Made by a program: the position numbers and the translations under genes | NCBI RefSeq assembly: GCF_018403245.1 | Contig: NZ_BOSH01000004.1 | Coordinates: forward strand, 62,001 to 126,000 | DNA from: Paenibacillus sp. J2TS4 | GTDB taxonomy: Bacteria; Bacillota; Bacilli; Paenibacillales; NBRC-103111 | DNA length: 64,000 bases | Reading direction: 5' to 3' | Shown here: positions 18,367 through 26,991 of the stretch, one piece after another | Position numbering within the stretch: position 1 is the stretch's first letter | Layout: every line of letters starts with the position of its first letter | Notes under the pieces: model-generated | The model's input: the letters and a program-made list of their open reading frames with translations, nothing else | What the model was told of the DNA's origin: nothing | Database searches by the model: none

Positions 18367-19545
18367 ATGAATATAGAGCAAAGCGTAGAGCAGATTTATC
18401 CAGACATGGTGAGCTGGAGGCGACATTTACACCGTCACCCGGAGTTATCTTATCAAGAGAAGGAAACGTCAAGATTTGTAGCAGAGCGGCTTACGAGCCT
18501 GGGGCTGGAGGTTGAACGGAATGTTGGCGGGTACGGGGTAACAGCACTTCTGCGGGGAGGCCGGCCGGGACCGACGGTTGCTCTGAGAGCGGATATGGAC
18601 GCACTCCCCATCCAGGACGAGAAGAAGGTAGAGTACGCTTCTAAAGTGGCGGGTGTGATGCATGCCTGCGGCCATGACGCTCATACAGCGCAATTATTGG
18701 GGGCAGCTGCCGTTCTGGCTCCATTCAAAAGAGATCTTAGCGGAAATGTCCGGTTTATATTTCAGCCTGCCGAGGAAATCAGTCCGGGCGGCGCCTCCGC
18801 AATGATTGCCGACGGTGTATTGAAAGATGTGGATGTAATCTATGGGGTTCATCTATGGTCGCCGTTTCCATCAGGCTCTGTCTACAGTGCGGAAGGGCCG
18901 ATCATGGCTAATGCCGATGAAATGCGTATCGAAATAACGGGCAAAGGCGGGCACGGGGGGCTGCCTCACGAGACTGTAGACAGTGTAGTGGTCGGTTCTC
19001 ATCTTGTCGTTAATTTGCAAACCATCGTCAGCCGTAACGTTAATCCGACCATTCCGGCCGTCCTCTCGATAGGTTCGATCCATGCTGGAAGCGGCTTCAA
19101 TGTCATTGCTGACCAATGCATTCTGAACGGAACGGTCCGGACCTTTGATTCCGGCACCAGAGACCAGATCAGAAATAGAATAAGCGAAATAGCGGAACAG
19201 ACCTGCGCCATGCATGGAGCAGCATTCAAGCTCGAGTACAAGGAAGGCTATCCGGCGGTTGTCAATCATGTGAGCGAGGCGCAAAGATTTGTTCGCATCG
19301 GTCGGCAATTGTACGGCGAGGATCGAGTTCGCTCTTGCGCTCCGATTATGGCGAGTGAGGACTTCTCGTATTATTTGCAAAAAATCCCGGGTTGTTTTAT
19401 TTTTGTCGGTGCGCAGGCTCCCGGGTCCGGCACCCCCATCCCCCATCACCACCCGCTGTTTGATATTGATGAAAATGCGATGAAGCAAGCGGCATGTTTG
19501 CTTATTGGTCTCACACTTGATTATTTGAATGAACGATCGTTGTAG
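18367..19545 (+). CDS. M20 family amidohydrolase (HipO/AmhX type)
   Basis: 392 residues, the standard length for M20D metallopeptidases that remove acyl groups from amino acids or indole-acetyl-amino acids. Metal-binding motifs: RADMDALP, MHACGHDAHTAQLLG, PAEEISPGGA and the final PHHHPLFDIDE. The lid or dimerisation domain covers about residues 180-290 (GKGGHGGLPHET). It is cytosolic. GGGAGG lies before ATG 18367. The natural substrate cannot be assigned. Transcribed alone. Confidence 0.9.
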   Translation: MNIEQSVEQIYPDMVSWRRHLHRHPELSYQEKETSRFVAERLTSLGLEVERNVGGYGVTALLRGGRPGPTVALRADMDALPIQDEKKVEYASKVAGVMHACGHDAHTAQLLGAAAVLAPFKRDLSGNVRFIFQPAEEISPGGASAMIADGVLKDVDVIYGVHLWSPFPSGSVYSAEGPIMANADEMRIEITGKGGHGGLPHETVDSVVVGSHLVVNLQTIVSRNVNPTIPAVLSIGSIHAGSGFNVIADQCILNGTVRTFDSGTRDQIRNRISEIAEQTCAMHGAAFKLEYKEGYPAVVNHVSEAQRFVRIGRQLYGEDRVRSCAPIMASEDFSYYLQKIPGCFIFVGAQAPGSGTPIPHHHPLFDIDENAMKQAACLLIGLTLDYLNERSL

Positions 19546-19665
19546 GGGATAAGATTATTTTGCTTATTTTCTCCGGCTGACACATTTTTGCAAGGATGAA
19601 TCCTCCTCTGCAGGAGAAAGCTATGAAGGGACTGCCCCTTAAATACTTAGCTAGGAGGAAGATTA

Positions 19666-20103
19666 GTGAGAAAAATTAAAGATATTATGACCGACGAGAT
19701 CGTTGCGGTAGGCTCCAAGGACACCGTATATGACATTGCTTTAAAAATGAAGCAGCACGACACCGGCTTTATTCCTGTCGTTGAAGGCACAAAGCTGCTC
19801 GGAGTCGTAACCGACCGCGATCTGGTCATTCGCGCCATCGCCGAGAAGAAAGAAGGCTCAGCCGTTGCCGAGAACCTGATGAGCCGTGACATCACAACGG
19901 TGGACCCGGAAACCACCGTAGACGAAGCGGCCAAAATGATGGCAAAGGATCAAATTCGCCGTCTTCCGGTTGTCGACCAGGGAGAGTTGATCGGCGTCGT
20001 GTCCATCGGGGATCTGGCGGTACGGCATATATTCGAGAGCGAAGCAGGAGAAGCGCTCAGCGAAATTTCGGAAAGTGATAAGTCGGGCACCTTGAATCGG
20101 TAA
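19666..20103 (+). CDS. CBS-domain pair protein
   Basis: 145 residues made almost entirely of two CBS motifs (a Bateman module): IMTDEIVAVGSKDTV and GVVTDRDLVIRAIAEK in the first, LMSRDITTVDPETTVDEA and GVVSIGDLAVRHI in the second. Resembles B. subtilis YhcV. Such modules bind adenine nucleotides and may act on a partner protein. GTG start after TAGGAGGAAG. Followed by a hairpin terminator. Confidence 0.88.
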   Translation: MRKIKDIMTDEIVAVGSKDTVYDIALKMKQHDTGFIPVVEGTKLLGVVTDRDLVIRAIAEKKEGSAVAENLMSRDITTVDPETTVDEAAKMMAKDQIRRLPVVDQGELIGVVSIGDLAVRHIFESEAGEALSEISESDKSGTLNR

Positions 20104-20111
20104 CATCTATG

Positions 20112-20171
20112 GCCATGAGCACGAGGGAATAGGTTATTATAACCTGAATCCCCGTTGTCTCGTGGCTTTTT
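20112..20171 (+). terminator. Terminator after the CBS gene
   Basis: Outer stem GCCATGAG (20112-20119) with CTCGTGGC (20159-20166), then TTTTT; an inner hairpin AGGTTATTATAACCT sits in the loop. Confidence 0.7.
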
Positions 20172-20174
20172 GCT

Positions 20175-20236
20175 GCCACATATAGAATTTATTAGTTGTT
20201 GCTTCCTGAATCCCATCCAATTCTATTTGGCGATAA
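20175..20236. repeat. Dispersed palindromic repeat, family 2, copy 2
   Basis: CCACATATAGAATTTAT, then GCTTCCTGAA, then AATTCTATTTGGCGATAA, closely matching copy 1 at 13523. It directly abuts the T run of the upstream terminator. Confidence 0.72.
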
Positions 20237-20387
20237 GAAAGCTTCTATTTGAATGATGCCATCTTTTCTAAAAGTCGATGAGACTGACTTCGGTTCCCTT
20301 ATTCCTGTCGTAACTCTGCCGGGATGTTTAATTTAGGCGACTTCCTTTCATACTTAATAGTAAGAAGATAAACGGAAGGAGAACGTT

Positions 20388-22082
20388 ATGAACAGTGCAT
20401 CCCAGTCCCCTTTGTTTATTTTGAATGATTTTACCGTATTGCTTGAAACCGATCATCCTGATTTCGAAACGGTTCGAAACCGTTTGAACCGCTTTGCGGA
20501 CCTGGTTAAAAGCCCGCCTCATATTCATACCTATAAAATCACTCCATTATCGTTATGGAACGCGATGGCCTGTGGCTGGCGTCCCGGCGAGATGATTGAT
20601 TTTTTGACAAATTACAGTAAATTCGGTATTCCCTCATCTGTTCGCAATGAGCTTCTGAAGATTACAGATAAGTATGGCTTGCTGCAGCTGGAGCAGAGAG
20701 ACGGCGCGCTGCTGCTCCTTTCCAAGAGCCCCGCATTGCTGAATGAATTGATGTCTTATCCTTCGCTATCAGCCTTGTTTGGCGAACGAATTGATCCGCA
20801 AGCCGTCGAGGTCCGCCCATCCTCCCGCGGCAAGGTTAAGCAGGAGCTGATCCATCTCGGGTATCCGCTGGAGGACCGGGCCGGCTTTCATCAGGGAGAA
20901 TCGCTTGCTCTCGACTGGCGGGATAAATTATCCGACGGCCGGACTTTTGAATTGAGGGATTATCAGGCCGAGGCTGTAGAGGCCTTTTATCGTGAAGGGA
21001 GCACTCATGGAGGAAGCGGGGTATTGATTTTGCCCTGCGGAGCGGGAAAAACGATTATCGGAATAGCAGCAGTATGCAAGCTGCAATGTGCCACGCTTAT
21101 TTTGACACCGAATGTAAGCTCGGTTAAACAGTGGAAGAGAGAAATTATGGAGAAAACGACATTGGACGAGTCGATGATCGGGGAATACGACGGGACTACC
21201 AAGCTGGTCAAGCCAGTAACGATCGCTACTTATCAAATTTTGACTCATCGCCGCAGTAAAGAAGATGAATTTAGACATATGAAGCTGTTTAAAGAACGGG
21301 ATTGGGGTCTGATTATTTATGATGAAGTCCACCTTCTTCCCGCCCCTATTTTTCGGGTAACCGCCGATATCCAGGCGACCCGCCGCCTTGGCCTGACCGC
21401 TACACTTGTCCGGGAAGACGGCTGCGAGAAGGAAGTCTACTCATTGATCGGACCCAAACGGTACGATGTTCCGTGGAAGCAGCTGGAGAAGCAAGGCTGG
21501 ATTGCCCAGGTCGAATGCAAAGAGCTTCTCGTCGATCTCCCTCGGGAGTCCATCAAGCTGTACAAAGAAACAGGCGCCCGTTCGCAAATGCGTGTAGCTG
21601 CGGAAAATCCACGCAAAATGGAGGTAGCTGCCAAGCTGCTAGTCAAACATAAAGGAGAGCCGACTCTTGTGATCGGCCAATATTTGGAACAGCTCCGGAA
21701 ATTTGCAGATTACTTGCAGGCGCCTCTTATTTGCGGAACGATGCCGCATGAGGAGAGGGAGAAGCTGTATCAGCAATTTCGCGAAGGCTTGCTTCCGGTT
21801 CTGGTTGTTTCTAAAGTGGCTAATTTTGCGGTGGATCTTCCCGATGCTTCTGTGGCGATCCAGGTCTCGGGCAGCTTTGGCTCCAGGCAGGAGGAAGCCC
21901 AACGGCTGGGCAGAATTTTGCGCCCGAAGCCGGGAAGAAACAAGTCTTATTTTTACTCGATTGTGAGTAAAGGAACGAAGGAGCAGGAATTTGCGTTAAA
22001 CCGTCAATTATTTCTTATTGAGCAAGGCTACCAGTACAGCCTTATAGAAGGAGAATGGGAAGGGCAGGAGGTAGAGGTCTAA
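20388..22082 (+). CDS. XPB-type DNA repair helicase
   Basis: 564 residues. An N-terminal XPB-like domain is followed by SF2 helicase motifs: Walker A LPCGAGKT (about residue 215), DEVH box IIYDEVHLLPA, TAT in LGLTATLVREDG, and motif VI EEAQRLGRILRPK. The R-E-D sequence after TATLV is the RED motif known from archaeal and human XPB. It opens duplex DNA in repair; bacterial versions are known in Mycobacterium and scattered other bacteria, not in B. subtilis. GGAAGGAG precedes the ATG. Its stop overlaps the start of the next gene by one nucleotide, so the two are coupled. Confidence 0.92.
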   Translation: MNSASQSPLFILNDFTVLLETDHPDFETVRNRLNRFADLVKSPPHIHTYKITPLSLWNAMACGWRPGEMIDFLTNYSKFGIPSSVRNELLKITDKYGLLQLEQRDGALLLLSKSPALLNELMSYPSLSALFGERIDPQAVEVRPSSRGKVKQELIHLGYPLEDRAGFHQGESLALDWRDKLSDGRTFELRDYQAEAVEAFYREGSTHGGSGVLILPCGAGKTIIGIAAVCKLQCATLILTPNVSSVKQWKREIMEKTTLDESMIGEYDGTTKLVKPVTIATYQILTHRRSKEDEFRHMKLFKERDWGLIIYDEVHLLPAPIFRVTADIQATRRLGLTATLVREDGCEKEVYSLIGPKRYDVPWKQLEKQGWIAQVECKELLVDLPRESIKLYKETGARSQMRVAAENPRKMEVAAKLLVKHKGEPTLVIGQYLEQLRKFADYLQAPLICGTMPHEEREKLYQQFREGLLPVLVVSKVANFAVDLPDASVAIQVSGSFGSRQEEAQRLGRILRPKPGRNKSYFYSIVSKGTKEQEFALNRQLFLIEQGYQYSLIEGEWEGQEVEV

Positions 22083-23974
22083 TGATCAGCTTATCCGAAA
22101 TAGCTCGTCGTGTGACTAGTTCCGGATTGCTTCCCCATGGAGGGTCGCCGTCTTTCCCTTCCCGTCTGGGGAGAACAACGGACGATTCTATATACTGGGC
22201 GGATTCCGGGGGAAACCTTGGGTCTGCAGGGCAAGCGGAGTCTCTAACTCCCTGGGAAAGAAATACACTGGTCGCTTGTCTGGCGGAATTCGGTGTTCAT
22301 CCATTCAAGCTGACGAATTTGGAGAAAGCCGCAGAGCGAGAAGGTATCTCCGGTGCAGAAATAAGAAGCGGGCTCGCCGGCTTGCAGCAGCGGGGGATCG
22401 TCTTTGCTTTCCGTAAAGCCTGGGGAGAGCATCTGTATGTTCTGCCGCTTGAAATAGCGAGGATGTGGCATCGCATTCTATGGCCTCTTTCCTTTAAAAC
22501 GGAGGACCCCTCTTTATACGAACGGGCGGAGGAGGGGAGATACGCGCGAGGGGTAGCGTTCGACCTGCTTTATTTGCTCCGTTATTTGGCTTCTGAGAAA
22601 ATAATCTTGACGCGTAAAGGAACCGTTCCCAAACGTCATCTGCAAAAAATCAATTCGCTGATGACCGTTAATCCGGATGTCCTTAAGCCATTATCGTACC
22701 ATTATGTTCACTGTGATGTATACCACGAGGCGTTCGTTATTACGTTGGATATCGTGCTCCAAATGAGATTGGCAGAATTCGGGGAAGATGAATTAAAGCT
22801 TTGCCGCGAAAGGGTGGAGCGCTGGTTAATGCAATCTTCCAACGATAGGCAGCGGGAGCTTTATCGCTATTGGTGCCAAATCTGTCTGCCGCTTATCCCT
22901 GCATGGATGCACCATGCCATTTTGTTGGCGGAACGGGTCCCTTTTGGCCAGTGGGTTCGGATTGGAGATTTGCTGAGCGGTTTAACGGAGCCGGTCACCG
23001 GAATCCGTCTGTTTGACGATAGCTCTATTCGGGATCAAGCCTGCGATCCTGATGAATTACTGGCTCGCTGGCTGCTGCCACTAAGCGAGATGGGCTGGGG
23101 GGAAATTTCCGATTTATCGGAAGTAACCGAATTGGCGGAGCGCCGATTTCGCTGGTCTTTTCCGTTGATGGAGGAGGAGCCGGCCGGGGAGGAAGCCGAA
23201 GGGGGCAAATGCTATGTCCAGCCCGACTTGGACATCATCGCTCCTCCGGACGTATCCTTCTCCACCCGTTGGATGCTGGAAGCGATGGCAGAGCGCTGCC
23301 AATCCGGACAGGTAACCGTATATCGCTTGACCAAAGATCGCTTTCTCAAAGCACTGACTGAAGGGTACAGCCTGGACGAATGCACCCGTTTTCTTAGTGC
23401 GGCGTCCCTATACGGACTCCCTGATAACGTGGCCCAGATGTTAGAGCAATGGGCAAATAGCAAGGGGAAAGCTGCAGTCCTGCAAGAGCCAGCTGTGAAT
23501 ATGAATACAAATTCATTGCCGGGGCCGCTTAAGGAGCTCTCTGTCCAAAGGCTTTCTTGCGAGGGAGAATGGCTTGAGGCCAATGGCGAAACCCGGGATG
23601 GAGAACTTGATAAAAAGGGGGCTCCGCGACTGATTCTCTCCGATTACGCCTGGAGCCAGTGGCCGGTGGATACGGATATTCCATCGGCGGACGAGCTGTT
23701 TCCGGAATGGCGGGAAGTCCCTGGAAAGTGGTTCCGCGAGTGCCTTTCCTATCATTTATCAACCCGTAAGGAAATAATCAGAAAAGCGTTGGAATGGAAG
23801 GCCGCGCTCCGGATAGCATCCGAAGGGGATGAACAAACCATTGTTCCAATGAAATTAACAGAGGACGACAATGGCTGGCGAATTATCGGAATGGCTGGCT
23901 CGTCCTCTGTCACGATAGATCCTCGAAATTGGGACAGAGTCCAAATTGTGCTTCCTGGAATTTCGCAAATTTAG
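22082..23974 (+). CDS. Helicase-associated protein (XPB partner, Helicase_C_3-type domain)
   Basis: 630 residues from ATG 22082, which overlaps the XPB stop as TAATG; AGGAGGT lies 8 nt upstream. Visible are a winged-helix-like N-terminal region (about 60-130) and, from about residue 375, a segment YVQPDLDIIAPPDV...VYRLTKDRFLKALTEGY...LPDNVAQMLEQW. That segment matches the XPB/Ssl2-like Helicase_C_3 domain seen in helicase-associated proteins. No ATPase motifs. It probably works in a complex with the adjacent XPB, somewhat as Bax1 does in archaea, but without visible nuclease residues. The pairing is inference from position. Confidence 0.75.
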   Translation: MISLSEIARRVTSSGLLPHGGSPSFPSRLGRTTDDSIYWADSGGNLGSAGQAESLTPWERNTLVACLAEFGVHPFKLTNLEKAAEREGISGAEIRSGLAGLQQRGIVFAFRKAWGEHLYVLPLEIARMWHRILWPLSFKTEDPSLYERAEEGRYARGVAFDLLYLLRYLASEKIILTRKGTVPKRHLQKINSLMTVNPDVLKPLSYHYVHCDVYHEAFVITLDIVLQMRLAEFGEDELKLCRERVERWLMQSSNDRQRELYRYWCQICLPLIPAWMHHAILLAERVPFGQWVRIGDLLSGLTEPVTGIRLFDDSSIRDQACDPDELLARWLLPLSEMGWGEISDLSEVTELAERRFRWSFPLMEEEPAGEEAEGGKCYVQPDLDIIAPPDVSFSTRWMLEAMAERCQSGQVTVYRLTKDRFLKALTEGYSLDECTRFLSAASLYGLPDNVAQMLEQWANSKGKAAVLQEPAVNMNTNSLPGPLKELSVQRLSCEGEWLEANGETRDGELDKKGAPRLILSDYAWSQWPVDTDIPSADELFPEWREVPGKWFRECLSYHLSTRKEIIRKALEWKAALRIASEGDEQTIVPMKLTEDDNGWRIIGMAGSSSVTIDPRNWDRVQIVLPGISQI

Positions 23975-24042
23975 TTACCGATAATCGGATACTTCATGGT
24001 ATGATGAAGGATGTAAATAAACTAAAGGAGTGACATGGTCAA

Positions 24043-24501
24043 ATGAGCATCCTGGAAGCCGACGCCTTGGACATGTCGGCCTTATTGATACAAGCCTACG
24101 AACTGGGCGATTCGATTAATTCCTCTGTTGAAATGGCGGAGTACTTATATTGGAAAGAACGTCTCGCGGAGGATGAAGATGCGCAATCCCTCATTCGCCA
24201 GTTCGCGAAGAAGAAGGAGAAGTTTGAAGAGTGCGAGCGTTTTGGTCATTTTCACCCTGATTATCACGCCGCTCTGGAGGAAGTGCAGGCCTTGCAGGAG
24301 CAGATGCATGAGAATTCAGTCATACGTTTCTATCAGCAGGCGGAGTCCCGCTTGGATGAACTGCTCTTTGATGTTTCTGAGTTGATCGCTTATTCCGTTT
24401 CGGAGTCTATCAAGGTGCCGAGCAACAGTCCTGTTCCCGTAAGCGGCTGCGGATCGGGAGGCTGCGGGTCTGGCGGTTCCTGCAGCGGGAACTGCGGATA
24501 A
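24043..24501 (+). CDS. ricF: YlbF/RicF family regulator with Cys-rich tail
   Basis: 152 residues. The helical YlbF domain (about 10-125: EMAEYLYWKERL, then FHPDYHAALEEVQALQEQM) is followed by a Gly/Cys tail GCGSGGCGSGGSC with four cysteines in the last 20 residues. RicF with RicA and RicT forms the Y-complex that affects RNase Y-dependent mRNA maturation and carries Fe-S clusters; the tail cysteines are likely ligands. AAAGGAG precedes the ATG. In B. subtilis ylbF and ylbG are adjacent; here 506 nt of repeat-rich sequence separates them. Confidence 0.9.
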   Translation: MSILEADALDMSALLIQAYELGDSINSSVEMAEYLYWKERLAEDEDAQSLIRQFAKKKEKFEECERFGHFHPDYHAALEEVQALQEQMHENSVIRFYQQAESRLDELLFDVSELIAYSVSESIKVPSNSPVPVSGCGSGGCGSGGSCSGNCG

Positions 24502-25007
24502 TAACCGCTTCCTCTCAGGTTCCGAGATCGTTGACGAGCTCGGAGGCCGGCCTTTCGATGCAGGACGTTCTCCTCTTCCCGATTCGCCTGGCGGTCAGGA
24601 AGAGGAGGCGACGGCTTGCGGCTAACGGGCGGGAATTCGTCTCCTCAAGGAATTACTCCTTCTGAAATAACTAAGAATCTATGTTGATTCCACTTAACAA
24701 TAGCGCTACTCCTCAGATCCTGACTGCCCGACCCATGTCGTCCCTTCCGGTTTTCCATCGGCTTAAAGAGCGTTCCTCTGCACTATGAAATTTTTGGCTT
24801 GCGTTTATTTAACGACTAATATTTCGAAAGACTACAAATCAGTTCCAATAACTGATCTATCCCAATCAATTATAACTATATATATTGAACTGAAGATTTC
24901 ATAGATCATGGAGTGGAGAAAGAATAAGGTTCGGAGGCACTTTCCTTCGGAACGGAATGATCGCTTTCTTTAGTACCACATATATAGATACGAAAGAAGG
25001 AATAATT
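24502..25007. other. Repeat-bearing intergenic region between ricF and ylbG
   Basis: No gene. It holds a hairpin TCCTCTTCC/GGAAGAGGA (24571-24606) without a T run, and the two-part module at 24876-24924 and 24929-24988 that recurs upstream of def. The last part contains the ylbG ribosome binding site. Confidence 0.6.
24876..24988. repeat. Two-part intergenic module (parts A and B contiguous), copy 1
   Basis: Part A (24876-24924) contains CATAGATCATGGAGTGGAG; part B (24929-24988) contains a hairpin from GTTCGGAGG and CCTTCGGAAC, then GGAATGATCGCTTTCTTTAG and CACATATATAGA. Both parts recur at 56639-56685 and 56841-56898 with few changes. Confidence 0.8.
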
Positions 25008-25271
25008 ATGTTTACCGAAAGAATCGGCCTTATTATTTGGGTAACCGATTTAAAGCCGGCCCGAAATTTAGAGCGGTACGGAACGGTTTATTATATGTCC
25101 AAAAAGCTGCATTACGTGGTCATGTACGTTAACAAGGATCATTGGGAAGATACCATGCGGAATATTCAGCGTCTGCCTTATGTGAAGAAAGTTGAAAGAT
25201 CGTATCGCAGCGAAATTAAAACGGAATACAATAGCAATGTTCCTGATAAAACTCGTTTTTACACTTTTTAA
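25008..25271 (+). CDS. ylbG: YlbG family protein (UPF0298)
   Basis: 87 residues from ATG 25008 (AAGAAGG 7 nt upstream); the frame opens at 24957 but only through repeat sequence. Features shared with YlbG: a hydrophobic first strand RIGLIIWVTDLK, RYGTVYYMSKKLHYVVMYV, and the C-terminal PYVKKVERSYR then IKTEY. Small cytosolic protein of unknown function, usually next to ylbF. The family is about 90 residues long, so this copy is complete. Confidence 0.88.
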   Translation: MFTERIGLIIWVTDLKPARNLERYGTVYYMSKKLHYVVMYVNKDHWEDTMRNIQRLPYVKKVERSYRSEIKTEYNSNVPDKTRFYTF

Positions 25272-25376
25272 TACTTTTTTCGTATAGATGGATTGGAAAA
25301 CGGCTCAAAATAGAGTAGAATGGGGATGATGAGTTTGTACATAGTCTTCTAGGCCTGTTTTTGTAGGAGGGGAGTC

Positions 25377-25820
25377 GTGGAAGTGAGAGACAGAATGATG
25401 GACCGTTGGAGTACTTACGAACCATTCTATATAATACTGTCAGACAAGAAGATTGCCGACATTGTCGTAACCCATCACGCCCGAACCCGATGGATCTCGC
25501 GGGTCGAGAACCGGAAAACAGGCTTTGAAGATATATGCGATTTTTTATGGAGCAAGCTGAAGCAGGGTCAGATTCAATCCTATTACCGGAATGAGCAGGA
25601 CGTGTTTTTAATTGAAGACGATCTGGTGATGGTCGTGGAATTTGCTGTTTTGGAGAATGAAACCGATATAGCGGGGAATCCGTTATACAAGATGATAGTT
25701 GTTACCTTTCTAGGTAGAATGTCCGAAACGATCGAGCTGCGGGACTTAAAGTCCTATTACTCTTGGCTGCGTCATTCCCGCCGAATGACACTGATCAAGA
25801 ACAGCCGCAAACGCAAATAA
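25377..25820 (+). CDS. Hypothetical protein with HARTRW motif
   Basis: 147 residues from GTG 25377 after TAGGAGGGGAG; GTG 25383 or ATG 25395 are alternatives. Not recognised. Visible: an acidic/aromatic start (WSTYEPFYIIL), then VVTHHARTRWISRVE, a motif of the H-A-x-x-R-W/Y-x-x-R kind seen in some small nuclease-like or toxin-like proteins, two hydrophobic strands (DLVMVVEFAVLE, MIVVTFLG) and a very basic C-terminus. It is soluble, with no signal. It has its own terminator. Similarity of the motif to any toxin fold is only an impression. Confidence 0.7.
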   Translation: MEVRDRMMDRWSTYEPFYIILSDKKIADIVVTHHARTRWISRVENRKTGFEDICDFLWSKLKQGQIQSYYRNEQDVFLIEDDLVMVVEFAVLENETDIAGNPLYKMIVVTFLGRMSETIELRDLKSYYSWLRHSRRMTLIKNSRKRK

Positions 25821-25833
25821 ATAACTGCCTTCG

Positions 25834-25877
25834 CGCTCTCGAGCTGTCAGACAAGATAAGCTCGGGAGCGTCTTTTT
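25834..25877 (+). terminator. Terminator after the 25377 gene
   Basis: 12-bp stem CGCTCTCGAGCT (25834-25845) with AGCTCGGGAGCG (25859-25870), then TCTTTTTG. Confidence 0.88.
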
Positions 25878-26096
25878 GTTAAATATAAGAAATATATAAG
25901 TTTCCCATTCTAATCATGCTTATGATTCATCGTGAAACGTTAGTCAGCCACCACAGGACGGCGATAGCCGTTTGCGCTTGAAATGGATTCTTCCGTGACG
26001 ACAGGAATATCGGCACTTTTTTAAAATAAGGATTATTAGAGGCGGTTACCGGTTGTCAGTCGCAATCCCGCATATCCTTCTTCTGTCAGGGTTTGG

Positions 26097-26102
26097 TATA
26101 AT
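26097..26102 (+). promoter_or_regulatory. Extended -10 promoter before the PHP gene
   Basis: TGGTATAAT, an extended -10, 40 nt before the PHP start. No clear -35. The rest of the 25878-26141 gap shows nothing recognisable. Confidence 0.5.
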
Positions 26103-26141
26103 AACATTATAGTTCAGACAATTGACGGGAAGGATGAGGTT

Positions 26142-26990
26142 ATGTCAGGACGATTTGTAGATTTACACACTCATACGAACGCTTCGGATGGCACACAATC
26201 TCCAGCGGAGAATGTTCAATTAGCTTACAGAGCCGGCTTGTCCGGTGTGGCCATTACGGACCATGATACGGTGGCGGGAATAGAAGAAGCAAGGAGGGCC
26301 GGGGATCAATTGGGAATCCTTGTCGTTCCGGGAGTGGAAATCAGCACCGTAGCCGGAGGGCAGGATATTCATGTGCTGGGCTACTATATGGATGAGCGGT
26401 GCCCGGTGTTTCTGGATCGTCTGGAGAAGCTGCGGCAAATTAGAGACCGACGAAATGAATGGATGCTGGAGAAGCTGCGGGAGCTCGGGCTGGATGTATC
26501 GTTAGAGGAAGTTATAGCGAATGCGAGTAAAGATCGGGGCAAGGATGAGACTATCGGTCGTCCTCATATTGCGGAACTGCTGGTAAGCAAAGGTTACGTT
26601 CAGTCGATGGAAGAGGCGTTTGACAAATACTTGGGAACCGGTGGCGCTGCTTACGTTAACCCGCCGCGGATCGGACCGAAGGAAGCGATCGACTGGATAC
26701 ACGAGGCCGGCGGTGCCGCTGTTCTCGCTCATCCGGGAATATATCGGAACGATGAGCTGGTTGAAGAAATCATTCGTTACGGTTTGGATGGAATAGAAGC
26801 TTGCCATTCGGATCATTCCCCTGCGGAGGAAGAGAAGTACAGAGAGCTGGCCGCACGTTATCATTTGGCGGTAACTGCCGGGTCGGACTTTCATGGCGAG
26901 CGCCATGGCCAAGTTTTTCACGGACCGATCGGTAATCGCAAAGCGGAATGGTCCGTACTGGAATCATTACAAAAGCGAAGAGGGGATTAG
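26142..26990 (+). CDS. PHP-domain phosphoesterase (YciV/TrpH type)
   Basis: 282 residues. PHP metal motifs: DLHTHTNASDGT at residues 7-18, TDHDTVAG (about 40), PGVEIST (about 66), a central insertion domain of about 80 residues, AVLAHPGIYR (about 190), EACHSDHSP and TAGSDFHGE near the end. Members such as E. coli RNase AM act as 5'-3' exonucleases or on 3',5'-bisphosphonucleosides. Cytosolic. GGAAGGATGAGG precedes the ATG. The uridylyltransferase gene starts 1 nt after the stop, so the two are an operon. Confidence 0.88.
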   Translation: MSGRFVDLHTHTNASDGTQSPAENVQLAYRAGLSGVAITDHDTVAGIEEARRAGDQLGILVVPGVEISTVAGGQDIHVLGYYMDERCPVFLDRLEKLRQIRDRRNEWMLEKLRELGLDVSLEEVIANASKDRGKDETIGRPHIAELLVSKGYVQSMEEAFDKYLGTGGAAYVNPPRIGPKEAIDWIHEAGGAAVLAHPGIYRNDELVEEIIRYGLDGIEACHSDHSPAEEEKYRELAARYHLAVTAGSDFHGERHGQVFHGPIGNRKAEWSVLESLQKRRGD

Positions 26991-26991
26991 T

